Shown: positions 46,037 to 60,240, counted from the stretch's first letter. The stretch: 64,000 bases of DNA from Monodelphis domestica (GCF_027887165.1 NC_077231.1:125377987-125441986); one strand, 5' to 3'. The notes: generated by a model not told the origin, from the letters alone. Numbers and translations: made by a program.

Positions 46037-46949
46037 AAAAAAGCATCAAACATTTACAGACTATCAGAGTCATTTGGGAACAAAATTATAAAAGATATTC
46101 CTCTCCCCCCACCTCTTGGGTGTTTTAATATAGGGCACTGAACTTTATACTAGACTTGTGGTCACCTTTTTCATATTGACCAATAGAAATAGTATTGTCA
46201 TAACATTTACTTATAGATATAACTATTTTTCCATGATATCTTTTTGGTGCTTAAGTAAATAAAAGTGTCTAATAAAGATAGATCAGAAACTAAATTGCTC
46301 TCTTTTGTGCATATATACAAAATTTCCATTTTATACTAAGTTATAATTTATACTATGATCAAGAATTCAACATAAATACTTGCAATAAGTTATGGTCAGT
46401 TTTCTCCTTTTAAGAAGAAAAGATAGTTCTCTATTGATGATTTACAGTACCTTAAAAATGTCTTTTTCTTCTCAGAAAGACAAGACACTCTCAAAGTGCC
46501 TTTGGACTATTTCTCATATTTTCATTCTTACACCTTTTTTTGGGGGGGGGGAATTTAAAGTTTTTTGTAACTTGGCCCCATTCTACCTGTCTAGTGTCCA
46601 TTCTACTCCTAAGTGTTCAAAGGAGGGCTAATATTTCTGGTATGAGGGCTTGCTGAGCCCTTTGCAGGGCATCTAATACACCTTTAGTATCCATCCACCT
46701 GGCACTCAGTTCTCACCTGTGGTTCCATGAATCTGTAGCATGCACAGCTGTCATACTCTGATGAACCATTTTGGCAGATAGGTTAAATCAGGCTAAGGGT
46801 AACTGATGAGTCACAAACTCTTTGGTGAATTAGGGTGGTGTCTATCCCAAATATGTGAAGACTTTCCCTGGTAGAATGGGTAGATAAATACAATTTGTTT
46901 TATTGGCCATAAAGGTGGTTGTAGCAAGGTACTCTGTACTTAAGTTTAG
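46037..46949. other. Intergenic, nothing recognised
   Basis: AT-rich sequence with a G-run near 46540. Short open frames only. Confidence 0.4.
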
Positions 46950-47182
46950 AGCTTGGTCATATATAGAAGATGCCAAGGTCATCCACTGCATCCCAGATCA
47001 TCACCAGTCATCCTGACTTTTGTCTTGCCATAGGATTTTGATAATGCTGGAAGAGAGAGTAAGGTTTATGACTGAGGAATTCTGCCTCATATAAATCCAA
47101 TTCATTCACAAGTTAAGACATCTCCTCATGATGTTATTGGTCTTTTTCAAACAAAGGACAAACAATGACAACAACTTTGGGG
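46950..47182 (+). repeat. Marsupial SINE (GGACAAACAA tail type)
   Basis: Recognised by GGTCATCCACTGCATCCCAG, TTGTCTTGCCATAGGATTTT, CTCATGATGTTATTGGTC and the tail TTCAAACAAAGGACAAACAA. The exact family name is uncertain. Confidence 0.65.
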
Positions 47183-50100
47183 GCAAATTCTGAAGCTATC
47201 TTAATAGTCCTTGAAAATTAGATATTGATGCAATCAAATTGCCAAGGACTTCCTTCTTTATTCTTGCACATGTTGTAAAGTTAATATTTCTGGGTTCTTT
47301 ACTATATGATTTGGCTACATACAAACTAAAGTGAATAAGATAAATATAATCTTATGGTTCTGTGTGATTCATTCATAATCACGCTGACAAACTATGCCTC
47401 TTCGATGGAATATCATTAGCCCTGTAAATGAAAAATGTCAATATAAGTCTGGCCTTTGACATTAAAAATAGAAATCACATCAAGTTACATTATGTACCAA
47501 TTGATTGTTATGAGAATCAACTGTTCTGAGTGTTCTGTACTTAAAAACCACTCTGTTCTCAGATATACTTGAGAAAGCATCAATTAAGAAAAATGATTCT
47601 AGTATACTATTTGAAACAATTTGCCTGAGTTTAATATTGATAATGCTGATTTACACCAACCTCAAAGATCACAAAATGCCATGGAAAAGATGAATTTTGC
47701 TCCTCTTTATGAATTTAAATTTCTTTTGGTGAATAGCAAATAACCACTCTTCAAAAGTCTTCATACAACACTTCTGTAGAACAAAGTAAGTACAAAGAAA
47801 TTTAAAATCAGGACAATTTTGATACACCAACTATCTCCAAACCTTCCTAAGATGCTTCTAGTTGTATGGATATAACAGTGCAATTTCTAGAGATGGAAAG
47901 GGGAGAAATTCCTTCATTTCTTTCCCTGTCCTACATTGCTACTCTGAAAACTACTGAAAAATTATTATGGTTGATTATGGAAATGTGAGGGAAAAATAAT
48001 TCCATGTCCCTGTTCTTGTACTCAGAGTGGCTATTAGCCTGTGATCCCTATCCAAGATCCAAAAATATGCCCCCATAGTTGAATACTTACATATGTAATT
48101 CTCATCTTTTCATCTGAGTTGCAAGCTTTAACCTAATACAACCCTACTTATACATCATCATTTACTACTCTCTCCATATAAATGAAAATGAAAAAAAATC
48201 CAATCTTTTGAATGACTTGGGACTGAAGGAGGCCATTCCATAAACATGTGTTTCTAATAAAATAGAAATTAGCAATCCATCCTAAGTATTTTAGGCAATG
48301 ACAGATGCCCTTTAAATTGATTAATCATGTATATGAGGAGTAATGTGTTAATTTCTTATTTAAAAATAATAACCAATTAACAAATGGAAAACATTAATTT
48401 AAAATTATAGATGATGAATAAAATTATTCAAGCCTTTGCCAGTCAATTGAATAAAATTCACCTTTCCATTAAAATTACATATTCAAAGTCTTAAAGCAAT
48501 ATTTAATTGTAACACTTTTGGAATGGCATTTTCATTTCCAGTTATAGGGTTAACTTTAATCCTAACCCTCACCTTTTTTATTCCTTGATATTCTTTGTAT
48601 CATAATCTCCTTTGAAACTTTGAGTTCTGAACACTCTCTTCTTGAAACTATTCTCCTGGTGCCCCTCCTGGTTCTCTACTGAATGTTGATGATGGTTGCC
48701 AGAATTACTGTTGAGACAAGACTAACATTTCAAAGAAAGTTGTTAAGTAGTTGAACTTTAAGGAAATCCTATTCAAATATCTTTGTAATTTTGCTTGAAA
48801 TTCAAATTTCTTTATATCACAATATGTAGCCCAAGTAGCAGCAATTTTTAAACTGAAGTCCATGAATTTTTAAAGAACATTTTGATAACTACATTTTAAT
48901 ATAATTGATTTTCTTTGTGATTCTATGTATTTTATTTTATGCTTTAAAAATAATTTTCTGAAAAAGAGATCCACAGGTTTCATTAGCTTACCACAAAAAT
49001 ATTAAGAACTTTTTACTATGTAAGTGTATGGTCTATTATTAGATATGTTGGTGCACATTTGGTCAATGCCACTATGATGCTACCATCTTTGCTACTCTCC
49101 TAAATTGCATTTTTCATGAATGAAATTTGGTTCTGCTATCACCTAGAAGAAAGAATACCTTGGACACTAAAGAATATGTGAAAGACAAAAAAATAAAATA
49201 AAAAAGACAAATTAATTCAATAGAAGCTAAAAAGCAGAAAGAAAATCCTGCTGATCAGTGGACCAGGGAGCTTGGTCAGTAAAGCAGCTCTATTTTATCT
49301 ATTTGTAGAAGGAAAGATCTAGAAACTGAATAAAAACAGCTCAGGTACCACAAAGAAAAGAAGCAGCCTTGGGAAAAGTTTGAACCCCAGTGGCTGGGCA
49401 GGCAAACATAGATGTTTATGTAAGATATCACTAAACATGGTTTCCAGGAACAAAGAGGTGATAATCTCACTATATTCTGTTCTTGTCAGATCTTTTCTGG
49501 TGTATTACCCTCAAATTCAAAGTTGTCCAACTTCCAACATTTTGCACCAATTTCAAAACAGCAATGAAATAACATCTTGAAAAAATTCTTATAGGTTACC
49601 ATCTGCCTAATATTTATAAGGATCTGTACCAACCCAAAGCAAACAAACAAAAAGAACACATTCTCAGGCTCTTTTCACCATGCCACATAATGCCCCAAGT
49701 TGAGATACTACACAACACTGGGGATTGAGAATATGAATACTCCTCATACCCTACTTTTTGCCTTTTACATATTCCTTAGTGTTCAAGGTGTTCTTTCTTT
49801 TGGGTGATACCAGAGGCAAATTTCATTCATCTGAGTAGTAACTCATTCATTAATTAACAATTACCTACATTCTTTTATCATATGTAATAAGTAATTTAGG
49901 AGAGTAACAGAGAAGTTAACATCATAATGACATTCTATAAATGTGCACCAACATATCAAATAACAAGCTTTTTTGGTCTTAAACATTTTTTTAAATTGCC
50001 AATACAATTTTAAATTGTTTTCTGACATTTTGAGGTCTATATTCTCTCCTTCCCTCCCTCTCCTCCTCCTCCTCTCTGAGAGGGCAAATATGATGTAGGT

Positions 50101-50659
50101 CACATATATGCTATCATGCAATACATATTTCCAAGCTCATCTTGTGAAAGAAGATTCATATTGCTTATATGAGAAACAATTCATGAAGGAAATAAAGTAA
50201 GGAATGATATGCTTTAATCTACATTTAGACTTCCATCAGAGGGTTCTATGGAGACAGGTAGCTTTTTAAATTTATCATGAGTCTCTTGGAGTTGTCTTGA
50301 ATCCTTGCACTATTGATAATAGATATGTTATTTAGAGTTGATCATTGTACATTATTGCTGCTATTGTGTATAACAATAGACCTTTGATCACACCCTAGAT
50401 AGCAAATAGTTCTTAACATTATGTGTGTCATGTCTCCTTTGGTAAGCTAGTAAAATCAGTGGACCTCTTCACAGAATATTATTTGTAAAGCATAAAATAA
50501 AATGCATAGGTTTATAAAGGAAACCAATTATATTGAAATAGTTATCAAAACATTTTCTTAAAAATTCATGGAATCCAGCTTAAAAAACCAATGCAATATG
50601 GGTTGTTGTATATTGTATATTGTATGTTGTATATTGTAATACAGATAAACTTGAATTTC
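47183..50659. other. Intergenic, nothing recognised
   Basis: About 3.4 kb of AT-rich sequence without long frames, splice-framed exons or clear repeat boundaries. A TTGTATATTG-like tandem repeat sits at about 50605-50640. Confidence 0.4.
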
Positions 50660-51516
50660 TTTCATTTATTTATTTATTTTTAATTAATTAATTTAGTCAA
50701 TTTAGAACATTATTCCTTGGTTACAATAATCACATTATTTCCTTCCCTCCCCTCCACCCACCCTTCCCACAGCCAACATGCAATTTCATTGGGTATTACC
50801 AGTTTCCTTGATCAGAATCTATTTCCATGTTGTTGGTGTTCGCATTAGGATGCTCATTTAGTCTACATACGCAGCCATATACCCTCGTCCCATGTAGTCA
50901 AGTAGTTCTTTTTCTTCGGTGTTTTTACTCCTGCAGTGTTTCCTCTGGTTGTGGAGAGTGGTTTTTCTCGTAGATTCCTCTGGGTTGTTCAGGATCACTG
51001 CATTGCCCCTAATGGAGAAGTCCATTACCTTCGATTGTACCACAGTGTATCAGTCTCTGTGTACAATGTTCTCCTGGTTCTGCTCCTCTCGCTCTGCATC
51101 ACTTCCTGGAGGTTGTTCCAGTCTCCATGGAATTCCTCCACTTTATTATTCCTTTTAGCACAATAGTATTCCATTACCAACATATACCATAATTTGCTCA
51201 GCCATTCCCCAATTGAAGGGCATCCCCTCATTTTCCAATTTTTGGCCACCACAAAGAGTGCAGCTATGAATATTCTTGTACAAGTCTTTTTCCTTATTAT
51301 TTCTTTGGGGTACAAACCCAGCAGTGCTATGGCTGGATCAAAGGGAAGAAAGTCTTTTATCGCCCTTTGGGCATAGTTCCAAATTGCCCTCTAGAATAGT
51401 TGGATCAATTCACAACTCCACCAGCAATGCATTAATGTCCCAACTTTGCCACATCCCCTCCAGCGTTCATTACTTTCCATAGCTGTCCTGTTAGCCAATC
51501 TGCTAGGTGTGAGGTG
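50660..51516 (-). mobile_element. 5'-truncated L1, ORF2 end and 3' UTR
   Basis: The minus strand encodes the ORF2 C-terminus from [16 protein letters not shown] sequence through [30 protein letters not shown] and [20 protein letters not shown], nearly undamaged, then the 3' UTR and a T-rich end. The target duplication AGATAAACTTGAATTT lies at 50643-50658 and 51517-51532. It is closely similar to 1771-2469 and 9600-10340, so this is a young family. Confidence 0.92.
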
Positions 51517-51532
51517 AGATAAACTTGAATTT

Positions 51533-52387
51533 CAAGCAAAATTACTCTGGTACTTAAATAGGATCTCCTTGAAGTCCCACCATTTGAGAACTTTCTTAGA
51601 AATGTTAACCTTGTCTCAACAATAATTTGGGGTCATTGGACCTTTCTAGAAGAAGGAGAAGGGTATCTTCAGGAGACAACCAAGTTAGCAAGGAAGTGGA
51701 GAAAATGTTATGGAAAACAGGGTCAAGAATTTTTCCATAATGGAACAGGGGATCCATAGCAATCAGTGAAAGAAAGCAGTGAGGAGGAGATAGGAGAGGC
51801 TATGGAAAGTATTATAGCAGCTTGGATGTGATGGATATAAGGATTTAGAGAAACAGAACATGGAGAAAGGATTTTTGTGCAGGGGTTAGGGGTGGAAAAG
51901 AGGGATGAGAGAAAAAGTATATTGTGAGATAGAAGAGAAAAAGGAGATGAAGCACTGAAACATTATCTATCCATTTAAGTACTATATACTATTTACTGTA
52001 GTAAATAATTCCATATCTCTGTAGTAAATAATTATTTCCATAGATTTCCATTAATTTCCATTAATTCCATAGAGATATGGAATTATTCCTCGCCAAAAAC
52101 TGTTCTTGACTCCCCTCATGCCCACACATAAAATATTGTCTGATGTGTGTTCCAAGTTCCCTCTAGACTCTTTTCTCAGCTAGTGGTCAGAGAACCAACA
52201 ATTGGATCTACTAGTTGATGCTGAAGTGTAAATGACTAAGGTTTTCCCTTTAGAAGTACTTGAATGTTAACAAAAGATCCTTGGACACATAAGGCATTAA
52301 TACAAAGGAAAAAATTCCCAATCATGGAATTTCAGGGCCTGGGGGCAGTTGCTAGATAATGTATAAATCTATGTATTTATATTTGTT
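51533..52387. other. Unclassified, partly old-repeat-like
   Basis: The purine-rich 51640-51970 portion resembles the ancient repeat at 24.3-25.5 kb. Near 52010-52085 a short palindromic set of ATTTCCATTAATTCC-like units occurs. No gene is seen. Confidence 0.35.
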
Positions 52388-52632
52388 GTTCTTGTTGTTG
52401 TTCAGTCATTTCAGTCATGTCTGACTCTTCTTGACCCCATTTGAGATTTTCTTGGCAAATTTCCTTCTCTAGTTCATTTTTTTAACAGATGAGGAAGTAA
52501 GGCAAATAGGGTCAAATGACTTACCCAAGGTCACACAGATACTACGTGTTTGAGGCCTAGTTTAAACTTAGAAAGATGAGTTTTCTTGATGCTAGGCCAG
52601 GCACTCTATCCACTGTATCATCTAGCTTCCCC
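52388..52632 (-). repeat. MAR-type marsupial SINE, full length
   Basis: It runs from GTTGTTCAGTCATTTCAGTC through TGACTCTTCTTGACCCCATT, AACAGATGAGGAAGTAAGGC and TTACCCAAGGTCACACAGAT to CACTCTATCCACTGTATCAT. Confidence 0.85.
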
Positions 52633-53214
52633 ATACATTTCTATACATTTATACATATTTTCTCTCTATGTTTATATATTATGACTGGAAGGCTTTTCTG
52701 GCATTTCTTAACTCAAAACAGGGAGATGCCTAACTTTTTCTATCCTCTGTTCAAATTCAGCTTGGGAGCAGGCATGGAATTTTTAAAAATCACATTCTCT
52801 AACCCTGCCAGTTCCTGAAGAACAACCAGAAAACCTTTATTTAACTTTTATTTTCATTTTAGTCTAATTGAGAAAAAGTATATTCTACTTTTTTAGATGA
52901 AGCCAAGTATAATATAATCAGACAATGCATGTGCTCCACTACATAGCTTTATTTGTCCTTTCTATCTATATTATCTTTCCATCAAAGGTGATCAAGCATA
53001 TTAAATTACAGAATGTACTAATTTAGCTTTGAAGATATCTACTGTTCATACTGGTCTAGAAGCAGAAGGCTTTATGTTTTCAAATCCATTTCATATACTT
53101 GGCAAACACATTTCACAATTTATGTATTTGCAAATGGCAGCCTTTTCATGATATCATCTAGCTGTTCTCTAAAGATGGAATTTAAACTATGAATCATTTT
53201 AATTGAACATTTTT

Positions 53215-53390
53215 ATTTAATTTATTAATTTAGAATATTTTCCATGGTTACATGATTCATGCTCTTTCCCTCCCCTCAGCCAACACACAATTCCACTGGA
53301 TTTTATTTTTGTCATTGATCAAGACCTATTTCCATGTTGTTGATAATTGCACTAGGGTTATTGCTTAGAGTCTACATCCCCAGTATGAAC
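53215..53390 (-). mobile_element. L1 3' UTR fragment
   Basis: It matches the antisense L1 3' end seen at 11180 and 12240: TTTCCATGGTTACATGATTC, CCACTGGATTTTATTTTTG and ACCTATTTCCATGTTGTTGA. Confidence 0.7.
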
Positions 53391-54544
53391 CATTTTAAAA
53401 ATGGTGTCTTTAGGGGGTCTTGCTCTAATTTTTGAATATCCAATGGATTCAAACTCATAACTGAAAAGACTAAACATCAGAGACATAAAAGTAAGGACAA
53501 CAGCAACTTCTGTGCAATATAAATGTCCATCAAGTATGGCAAGTGCAAAAGCACACAGTTTCAAGTTTTAGAATATGCTATGGGCTCTGGTCAAGTGGTG
53601 GGTACCACTACCTTCCAAGCAGGTGATGAGCCAGATAACACTTAGATATTGTGTTTGGTTGGGGTGTAGGACAGGGCAAGGGTGAGGAATTCATTTAGAG
53701 GAAACAAGATAAACTAAGCCTGGTAGAAGATAAATGAAGGTCAAGGGGTAAGCTGGGGGAGGTTGAAGATAATAAATGTTGACACCCAGACCTTGACATG
53801 CCAAGGAATTTATATCCTGTGTGAAGCATATATCTGAATGCAGAGATAAGGCTTAGAGAGATAATGTTAGATTCAAACCAAATTTTATGAAAAATGAAAG
53901 AAACAATGCTAATGTTAATGAACCAGTTTTTTAAAAAAATGTTTTTACTGGCTGCCTGGTTGGAAATAATCCTCTTTTTAGAGGCTTAATGTTTATTTAC
54001 ATACATATAGACTATAGTGTAGATGGAAGAAAAATAGGATTTGATAGCACCAATTTAAAATACTTGTTCTGAATTCCAGGTAACCTAGGCTATAGGATAT
54101 TGCAATAAAATCCAAATGGGAGAGAAATAGAATTATAAAAAATATTACTGAAATTTCCCATCATGACTAATAATATTGATATTCTTTAAATTAATTAATT
54201 AAATTAAACTGTGTAGATCAAATATATATATATATATATACCATTGCAGCACAACATATTAAATGTTCACCAATTTATCTTTATTTTTATTTTTTTAGAC
54301 ACTTAAATGTTTATTTACTATAAATGGGAATATTTTAAAAACAAGAATGACATTGTTTGATTTATTTTATTTATAGGTAGAATTTAGAGTTGAGCTGTCC
54401 TCACTTCCCTCTTATACTTCCCTCTTGAATGACCTTTTTTTCTTGAAAAGGCTAGACAAGATAAAGATTGTGACCATGGAGCAGAATAAAGCTACATATA
54501 GCATGATCCCAGCACTTCCTGTAGTTATACTAAACTTACTTCTC
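53391..54544. other. Intergenic, nothing recognised
   Basis: AT-rich sequence with a (TA)n run at about 54218-54240. No gene or repeat was identified with confidence. Confidence 0.4.
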
Positions 54545-54800
54545 CAAGCTAACAGTTGTCAGTTTTTTTTATTTGATCATTTCCAAACATTATTCATTGG
54601 AGACAAAGATCATTTTCTTTTCCTCCCCCCCCTCCCATAGCTGACGTGTGATTCCACTGGGTATCATATGTGTTCTTGATTCGAACCCATTTCCATGTTG
54701 TTGGTATTTGCCTTAGGGTGTTCATTTAGAGTCTCTCCTTAATCATGTCCCCTCCACCCCTGTAGTCAAGCAGTTGCTTTTCCTCGGTGTTTTTACTTAT
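54545..54800 (-). mobile_element. L1 3' UTR fragment
   Basis: Antisense L1 end with CCCATTTCCATGTTGTTGGT, GTGTTCATTTAGAGTC and CTTTTCCTCGGTGTTTTTAC, paralleling 50770-50930. Confidence 0.75.
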
Positions 54801-55092
54801 TAACAAAGAAAGTGATGTGGGCTGACATTGGGCAGTAAGGGGCAGTAATAGGAATGGGACCTTCATACTCTGAAATCTTGCATTTCTCACTAGTTAGCTC
54901 TGGTTAAATATCAACTACAAAGCCTGTAGTTCTTGCATTAGTCAAATATGAATTGTAGATTGTTCAATTATCCACTCTGTGTACCAGATCTGTAACATTC
55001 TATATACTAGGTATCATCTTTTTACCTACTCTGTTTTATTAATTGTTTATATTGTTCTTAGAAAGAATTAATTACCTATAGTGATCCTCCAA

Positions 55093-55653
55093 TGTACCGA
55101 ATTCCCCTCATGTTCCCATTCTAGAGGGGCATCAAGATCTCTCCCACATTGACAAATGGTTATCAGGTGGACAATGGAGGAACCTGGAACCTGCACATTA
55201 GAGGCTCTGGCACTCCAAAAGAATCCTTCAATCTTGCACATGCTCTTTTTTCCCTATGGCAACAAACCCCCAAACATGCCTCCACCTGGAAAGGGAGATG
55301 CTAACCTGAGTTTGGAAAGGGAGATGCTAAGCTACCAGACCCCAATAAATATGCCAACCCTGATCCATAGGGTATGAAAGTTGTCAGTCTTTGGTGGAAG
55401 TTGCCATTCTACAGCAGATGTGCTACTCCATATTATCAGGTCCAAAGAAGCTATTCGACTAGCCCTTGGGCTTATCCATCTGCCTCAAGGCTACCTGATT
55501 AGCCCCCAGGCTATTCCACCAGCTATTATACCACCATAAACCACCCCTTCCTCAAATAAAATTCTTTTCTTACTTCTGTACTGAATGGAGTTTGAGTCTC
55601 CCTTTCTTGGGGCAAGATCCTGCTAAAAACTTTGGTGTGTTTCTCCCACATCA
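55093..55653 (+). mobile_element. Possible solo LTR
   Basis: The segment has mixed composition, a polyadenylation signal (AAATAAAATT near 55553) and candidate TG...CA ends (TGTACCGAAT and TCTCCCACA). The flanks CCAA and TCAA differ by one base, so the boundary is tentative. Confidence 0.35.
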
Positions 55654-58179
55654 AAAGGAGGGTAGAGATGACTTAAAGTAAGAGAGAGTGAATAGGAAGA
55701 CAGAAGAATATGACTTTTGTTTCACAAGGGAAGATCGTAGGAGAGGATTGAGAAACAGCTGAGGCTGTAGGGCCATTACTGTCTATCAGCTCATTTACAT
55801 GCAACTATTTTTATGACTGACCAGGCTAAAACTTATCTGTTTCGATAATCTAACAAATGATAAATCAAACACATTTTCTGAGACTATGGGGTAACTAAAA
55901 CCAGGGCTATGTTTATGACTAGTAGAAAAGATAAGCTCCTGATTCTTTTAATCTCATGGGCATGACAAACCTGTCTAGAGAGTTAAAGAATGGATAGGAG
56001 AGTAAAATGAGGCAAGTGAGTGAAGACTTAGCATGGGATGGAAAAGCCAATGCTAATGGGGCTGTGTGAAGAAAAAAAGAAGCAAAACTGAGTTGGATGA
56101 CAAGAAGATTTCAGCTCTCATTCCTGATTGCCTGGAGGAGGATGTTGCAGAAATCTTTGTCCATTTGTTCTAAGAGAGATGACTGTGTAAGGAGTGTAGA
56201 AATTAATCATGATGATCATCAACGGCATATGGATGATCTTGCTAGGTGTCATTGGATATGGTCAGGGCACTGGTAGGAAAATCCTGAGACCCTGACATGT
56301 AGAATGGAGATATATGGTAAGACCTGGAGGCTTTCCCCTCCAAATTATAATAGACACCAACCCATTAGAGTCCCCTACCTACCAACAATACCCTCTTTGG
56401 AGGCTATGATGATTGCTATGACTAAAAGGAGATTGATAAAATCAGAATGGCCTGTAGGGGCCTCAAAAGTGAATTCAGAGTAATTATTCTTAGAAAAAAT
56501 TATAAGACCTGTTAAAGTATACTGTCAAGGGATAAGAACATAGTTGTTTTCCTGGCTTCTTTGGATCTCTGATAGGATGAGGGTGGAATAAAATTGAGTT
56601 ATGCTGAGCAGAACTGATTTTGTAGCAGTAGTTCAACTAGGATGCCACCTTAAATTCTTATACTAAAGGGAGAATAATCAGGTGAATTCTTTCTGAAATA
56701 TTTTCTCCAAGGTTGATTCTAGAGGTAACCTATTGCCCACTGAGAGCCTATGGAGGGACTTGAGAGAACTTTGCAGACAATAGGAATGGGATTCTAAAGA
56801 TTTCGGGAAAAATGAATGAATGATAGCATAGACCATGCTTCAATCTGTTTCCAATTTCATTCATATCATGACCCTGAGTATTTTAAATGAGCCTAACTAT
56901 TGGAGCCACATGATGTGTGAGGCTCTAGCCACCAAGAGAGATGCCCTTATGTCTGCTTTTGTGCAGCAAGACATTAGTGGAGTGTATTTATTACTGACAT
57001 GGAAATGGAGATAGGAGAGAAGATTGGTCCAACAATAAGTGATGCAGACAGAAAGCTCAATTTATGACAATCAAGGGAGTATAGACTTGGGAGTAAAAAT
57101 AGAAGGCTTTTAGATGTGATTACTTAATCATAGTATCCCTAAGGAGAAATGAGTATAGGAGTTAAATGGTGTCTAGGTCCTGTAGCCAATTCCTAACTCT
57201 TAGGTCCTTTCAGTTATCAATATCCTTGAGACTTCTGGGGAAAAATGAAATGGCCCTTTAGGAAAGACAGAGTACGTCTTGGGGACTACAGGTTGATTAG
57301 CTAAGTGAAGAGAAAAATTATGACCAGGGCCATTTGCTTGCCTGGTTGCCACAAGCAGAGGACAATAGGGACAAAGAAATCAGTATAAGAGGTACTACTA
57401 CTACCCAGATATGAAAAAATGGCATACTGGGAGAAGCCAGGGGAACTGAGAATAGATTGAAACAGCAAATGTGTTTGTTGACATGGCCAGGCTCCAGTCC
57501 ATTACCCATTTAACTTCTTCCCTGGAGTTTTGCCCTGGAAAATCAGCCCCTCCGTCCCCACCCCTCCCCCAGCTGAATTCCTTCTAATCCCTCTCTATCC
57601 TCTTTTTTATTAGTCAGAATTACTATTTGTGAGGGAGAAAGATCTTCATTCCTACTTGACTTCAACCTTGGGTGTCTTCCCTTGGCAGTCTCATTCCTTT
57701 TAATATTTGTGTTTCAATATTTATCTACCTTAGTCCTTTTACCTTGATTTTGTCTGTCTATAGCTTTTGGAAAGCAAATCTCTTTATTTCTTAGCTCACT
57801 CCACAACTTTAAAATGTATCATTTGTACTATCTTTGATGTGACTCTCCCAGGAAATTCATCTTATATCTATTTATTTTTGTAAGAATATCATCTTGTGCT
57901 ATGTTAGTATCCTGTATCATTTCCATTATACTTTCATACTCCAAGGAAAATGGAGATTTTTCTTTTAAAAGTTCGCTGTTTCTCCTGTTAATTCAGTAGC
58001 TGGATATCTGCAGCAAGTTTTTAGTTGAGGAAAAAAGCTGTTCTAACTGAAGTGTAAAATGTTTATCAATGGAAAAAAGACAGGATAGGAATGCATCCAT
58101 ATAATGCATAAAATATTATCCCCAGAAAGAGAGAGAGAGAGACTCTTAATAAATAAAACAAATCATTTGAAGAATGTTC
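55654..58179. other. Intergenic, nothing recognised
   Basis: Purine-rich old-repeat-like sequence with no coding potential and a (GA)n run at about 58125-58142. Confidence 0.35.
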
Positions 58180-59445
58180 ATTGAAAGCAGGTGCTGGAAG
58201 TTCTCTCTCATCCTGGGCACAGAAGTTTCAAGAAAAGGCCCAATTTAGAATGTTTGCTCTGTCAAGAAATATGCAGCCCAATGTATATGAGGAGTATAGT
58301 CTACAATACCTTTTTCTATTATGTCCACAAGGAGTGACTACTGCAAAGTGCCTATCAGGAGGAGCTTTCCTTGAATCTAGTAGATTTCCTCTGTGAAGTC
58401 TGAGCACTTGGTGTTTCTTCCCAAATATTTAGTTAAGTTCTTCCCATCTTTAATTGTTGCAAAGCAGGCAGTCTTGATCTTGGGCATGCATCCCTGTGTG
58501 TCACAGCATCATAATGGAATTCGGAACAGGGCAGTGGGACTGACCAGGTCATTCCCAGCAATGTCTGGAGCTATTCTGTGAACTGATTTAAAGACTGAAA
58601 TTCCATTGATGCCAATGTGTTCACTTGGTGTGACACTGAGACTCTCTATCAGGCCAGCACACGAATCACTAGGGATGTTCCTATAACAAATTTAGCATCA
58701 CTTACAAGTTTAGCACCAGAAGAGAACCAAACTAAGACAGTTTTTATGCTAAATCCAAACATACTGTATCTAGGTACATCTAGTTAAATTTAATATCTAC
58801 AATTTTCTGCAACTTCCCTGTACTTTTGGAGAAAAAGGCCATTAGATATTTGCATGATATTTCCTTTGTGCACTGTGATCAAATTGCTTTGGTGATTGTT
58901 CCTGGCATACTCAAAAGCAAACTCTATGATCTGTTTGCTTGATTCCTCAATAATGGGCTTGTTACTCTGGACAACATCCTAGACAATGACATAGTCAACA
59001 TGGCTATATTTGCTTTTGGTAGTCTCCCAAATCATGACAACATTTATATCTGTTTTGTTGCCTTTGATGGAGACACATGGACACATTCATGTAAAGGTCA
59101 AAAGTTTTATGAAGCAGAAGATTCACCAAAGGATGTTCAGCTACTATGGGAGTCTTATAGGCACCTTTCAGTCGCAATTTGTTTTTGTCCATAGATTCCT
59201 TGGCTTTGGGAGGGCTTGTCCACTTTCTTACAGATCCTTTAATCACAGTGACATTTTTCTCTTCCCATTGAAGGGGTGCTTTGACAGCATCAAAAATCTT
59301 CATAACAGAAGCTGAGATTTCTTGTCCAATACCATTTTTTGGGATAAAAAATATTGATAAACTATTATATACCCCTCTTGAGCTTATTCTAATCTCCAGC
59401 ATGCCTAGGGAAATTTGAGATATCTCCTGCTCATATTGGAGCATA
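58180..59445 (-). pseudogene. IDH3A: Processed pseudogene of isocitrate dehydrogenase [NAD] subunit alpha
   Basis: The minus strand reads as an intron-less, damaged copy of the mitochondrial IDH3 alpha subunit mRNA. In order: a degenerate leader, then [67 protein letters not shown], and after frameshifts [53 protein letters not shown] and [10 protein letters not shown] followed by a stop near 58377. Several stops and a missing block in the middle (after about 58800) rule out function. Lack of introns indicates LINE-mediated retroposition. The active parent gene is elsewhere. No poly(A) tail or target duplication was clear. Confidence 0.9.
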
Positions 59446-59454
59446 TAGTGACCA

Positions 59455-60240
59455 CTGTAAGGATGATATTAGAAAATAAATATTATTTTATTGGTTTAGA
59501 GATAAGAAGTGGCTGGCTTGATAAAAGAACTAGAGCTTGAAGCAGAGCTGAGAGAGCAGGTTGATTTCAGATGTTGACAGTTATAACCATTTTTCTGTGT
59601 CAATTACTCTCTCTAGCAGTTGGGGGTTGCTCTCTGGCAGTTGGCAGAGACACACACTCGGACACTCTCTCTCAGGGCTGGGGGAGATAACATCTTTGTC
59701 TCTCTCTGTCTGAGGGAAAGATCTGAAGGAGCTTAGTGTTTTCCTTTCCCAACTTGGGAAACACTAGTGACTATCTATTATGGTTTTTATGGATTGGTTT
59801 ATATCTGAGAAGACCAAAGAAAGATCTGGTCTTTGGTTTTGGACTCTGAGTCTGTTAAGACTCAGAGTCTTAACTTGATTCTTGTTGAGACTCAACCAGC
59901 TAGCCTTTGCTACTTTATAATTTGAAGGCGAAGTTAAGACTTATAAGGATAATAGCAGTAGTTTTTATTTATATAGTATAAATTTGGGTTAGTCAGATCA
60001 GGGAGGATTAGTGTAGCCTGTGAAACACAGGGGAAGTGGTTCCTTGCAGAACCAGGGAGTTTATTTGGGTGGATTTAGAATCCCTTAGAATTAGAAATCC
60101 TTCTTTATCCTTATAAATTTCAACAAATATTTTATTTTTATAATAAGAGTCTCTTTGCTCTTTGTTGTCCTTGTGCCTGGCCCTGAAGGGAAGTTCACAT
60201 TTGAGTTTCACTTCATCACTATCAAAAGTATCCAAACAGT
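59455..60240 (+). mobile_element. LTR-like retroviral sequence
   Basis: This stretch has the texture of a retroviral LTR and leader: TATA-like TATAGTATAAATT near 59980, repeated CTCTGGCAG motifs near 59620-59640, and it lies 0.15 kb before a pol remnant on the same strand. Boundaries and a partner LTR were not found. Confidence 0.35.

Noticed and set aside
50930..51166. Overlapping plus-strand open frames
   Set aside because: Antisense translation of an L1 ORF2 end and 3' UTR.
59010..59315. 101-codon plus-strand open frame
   Set aside because: Antisense shadow of the IDH3A pseudogene.
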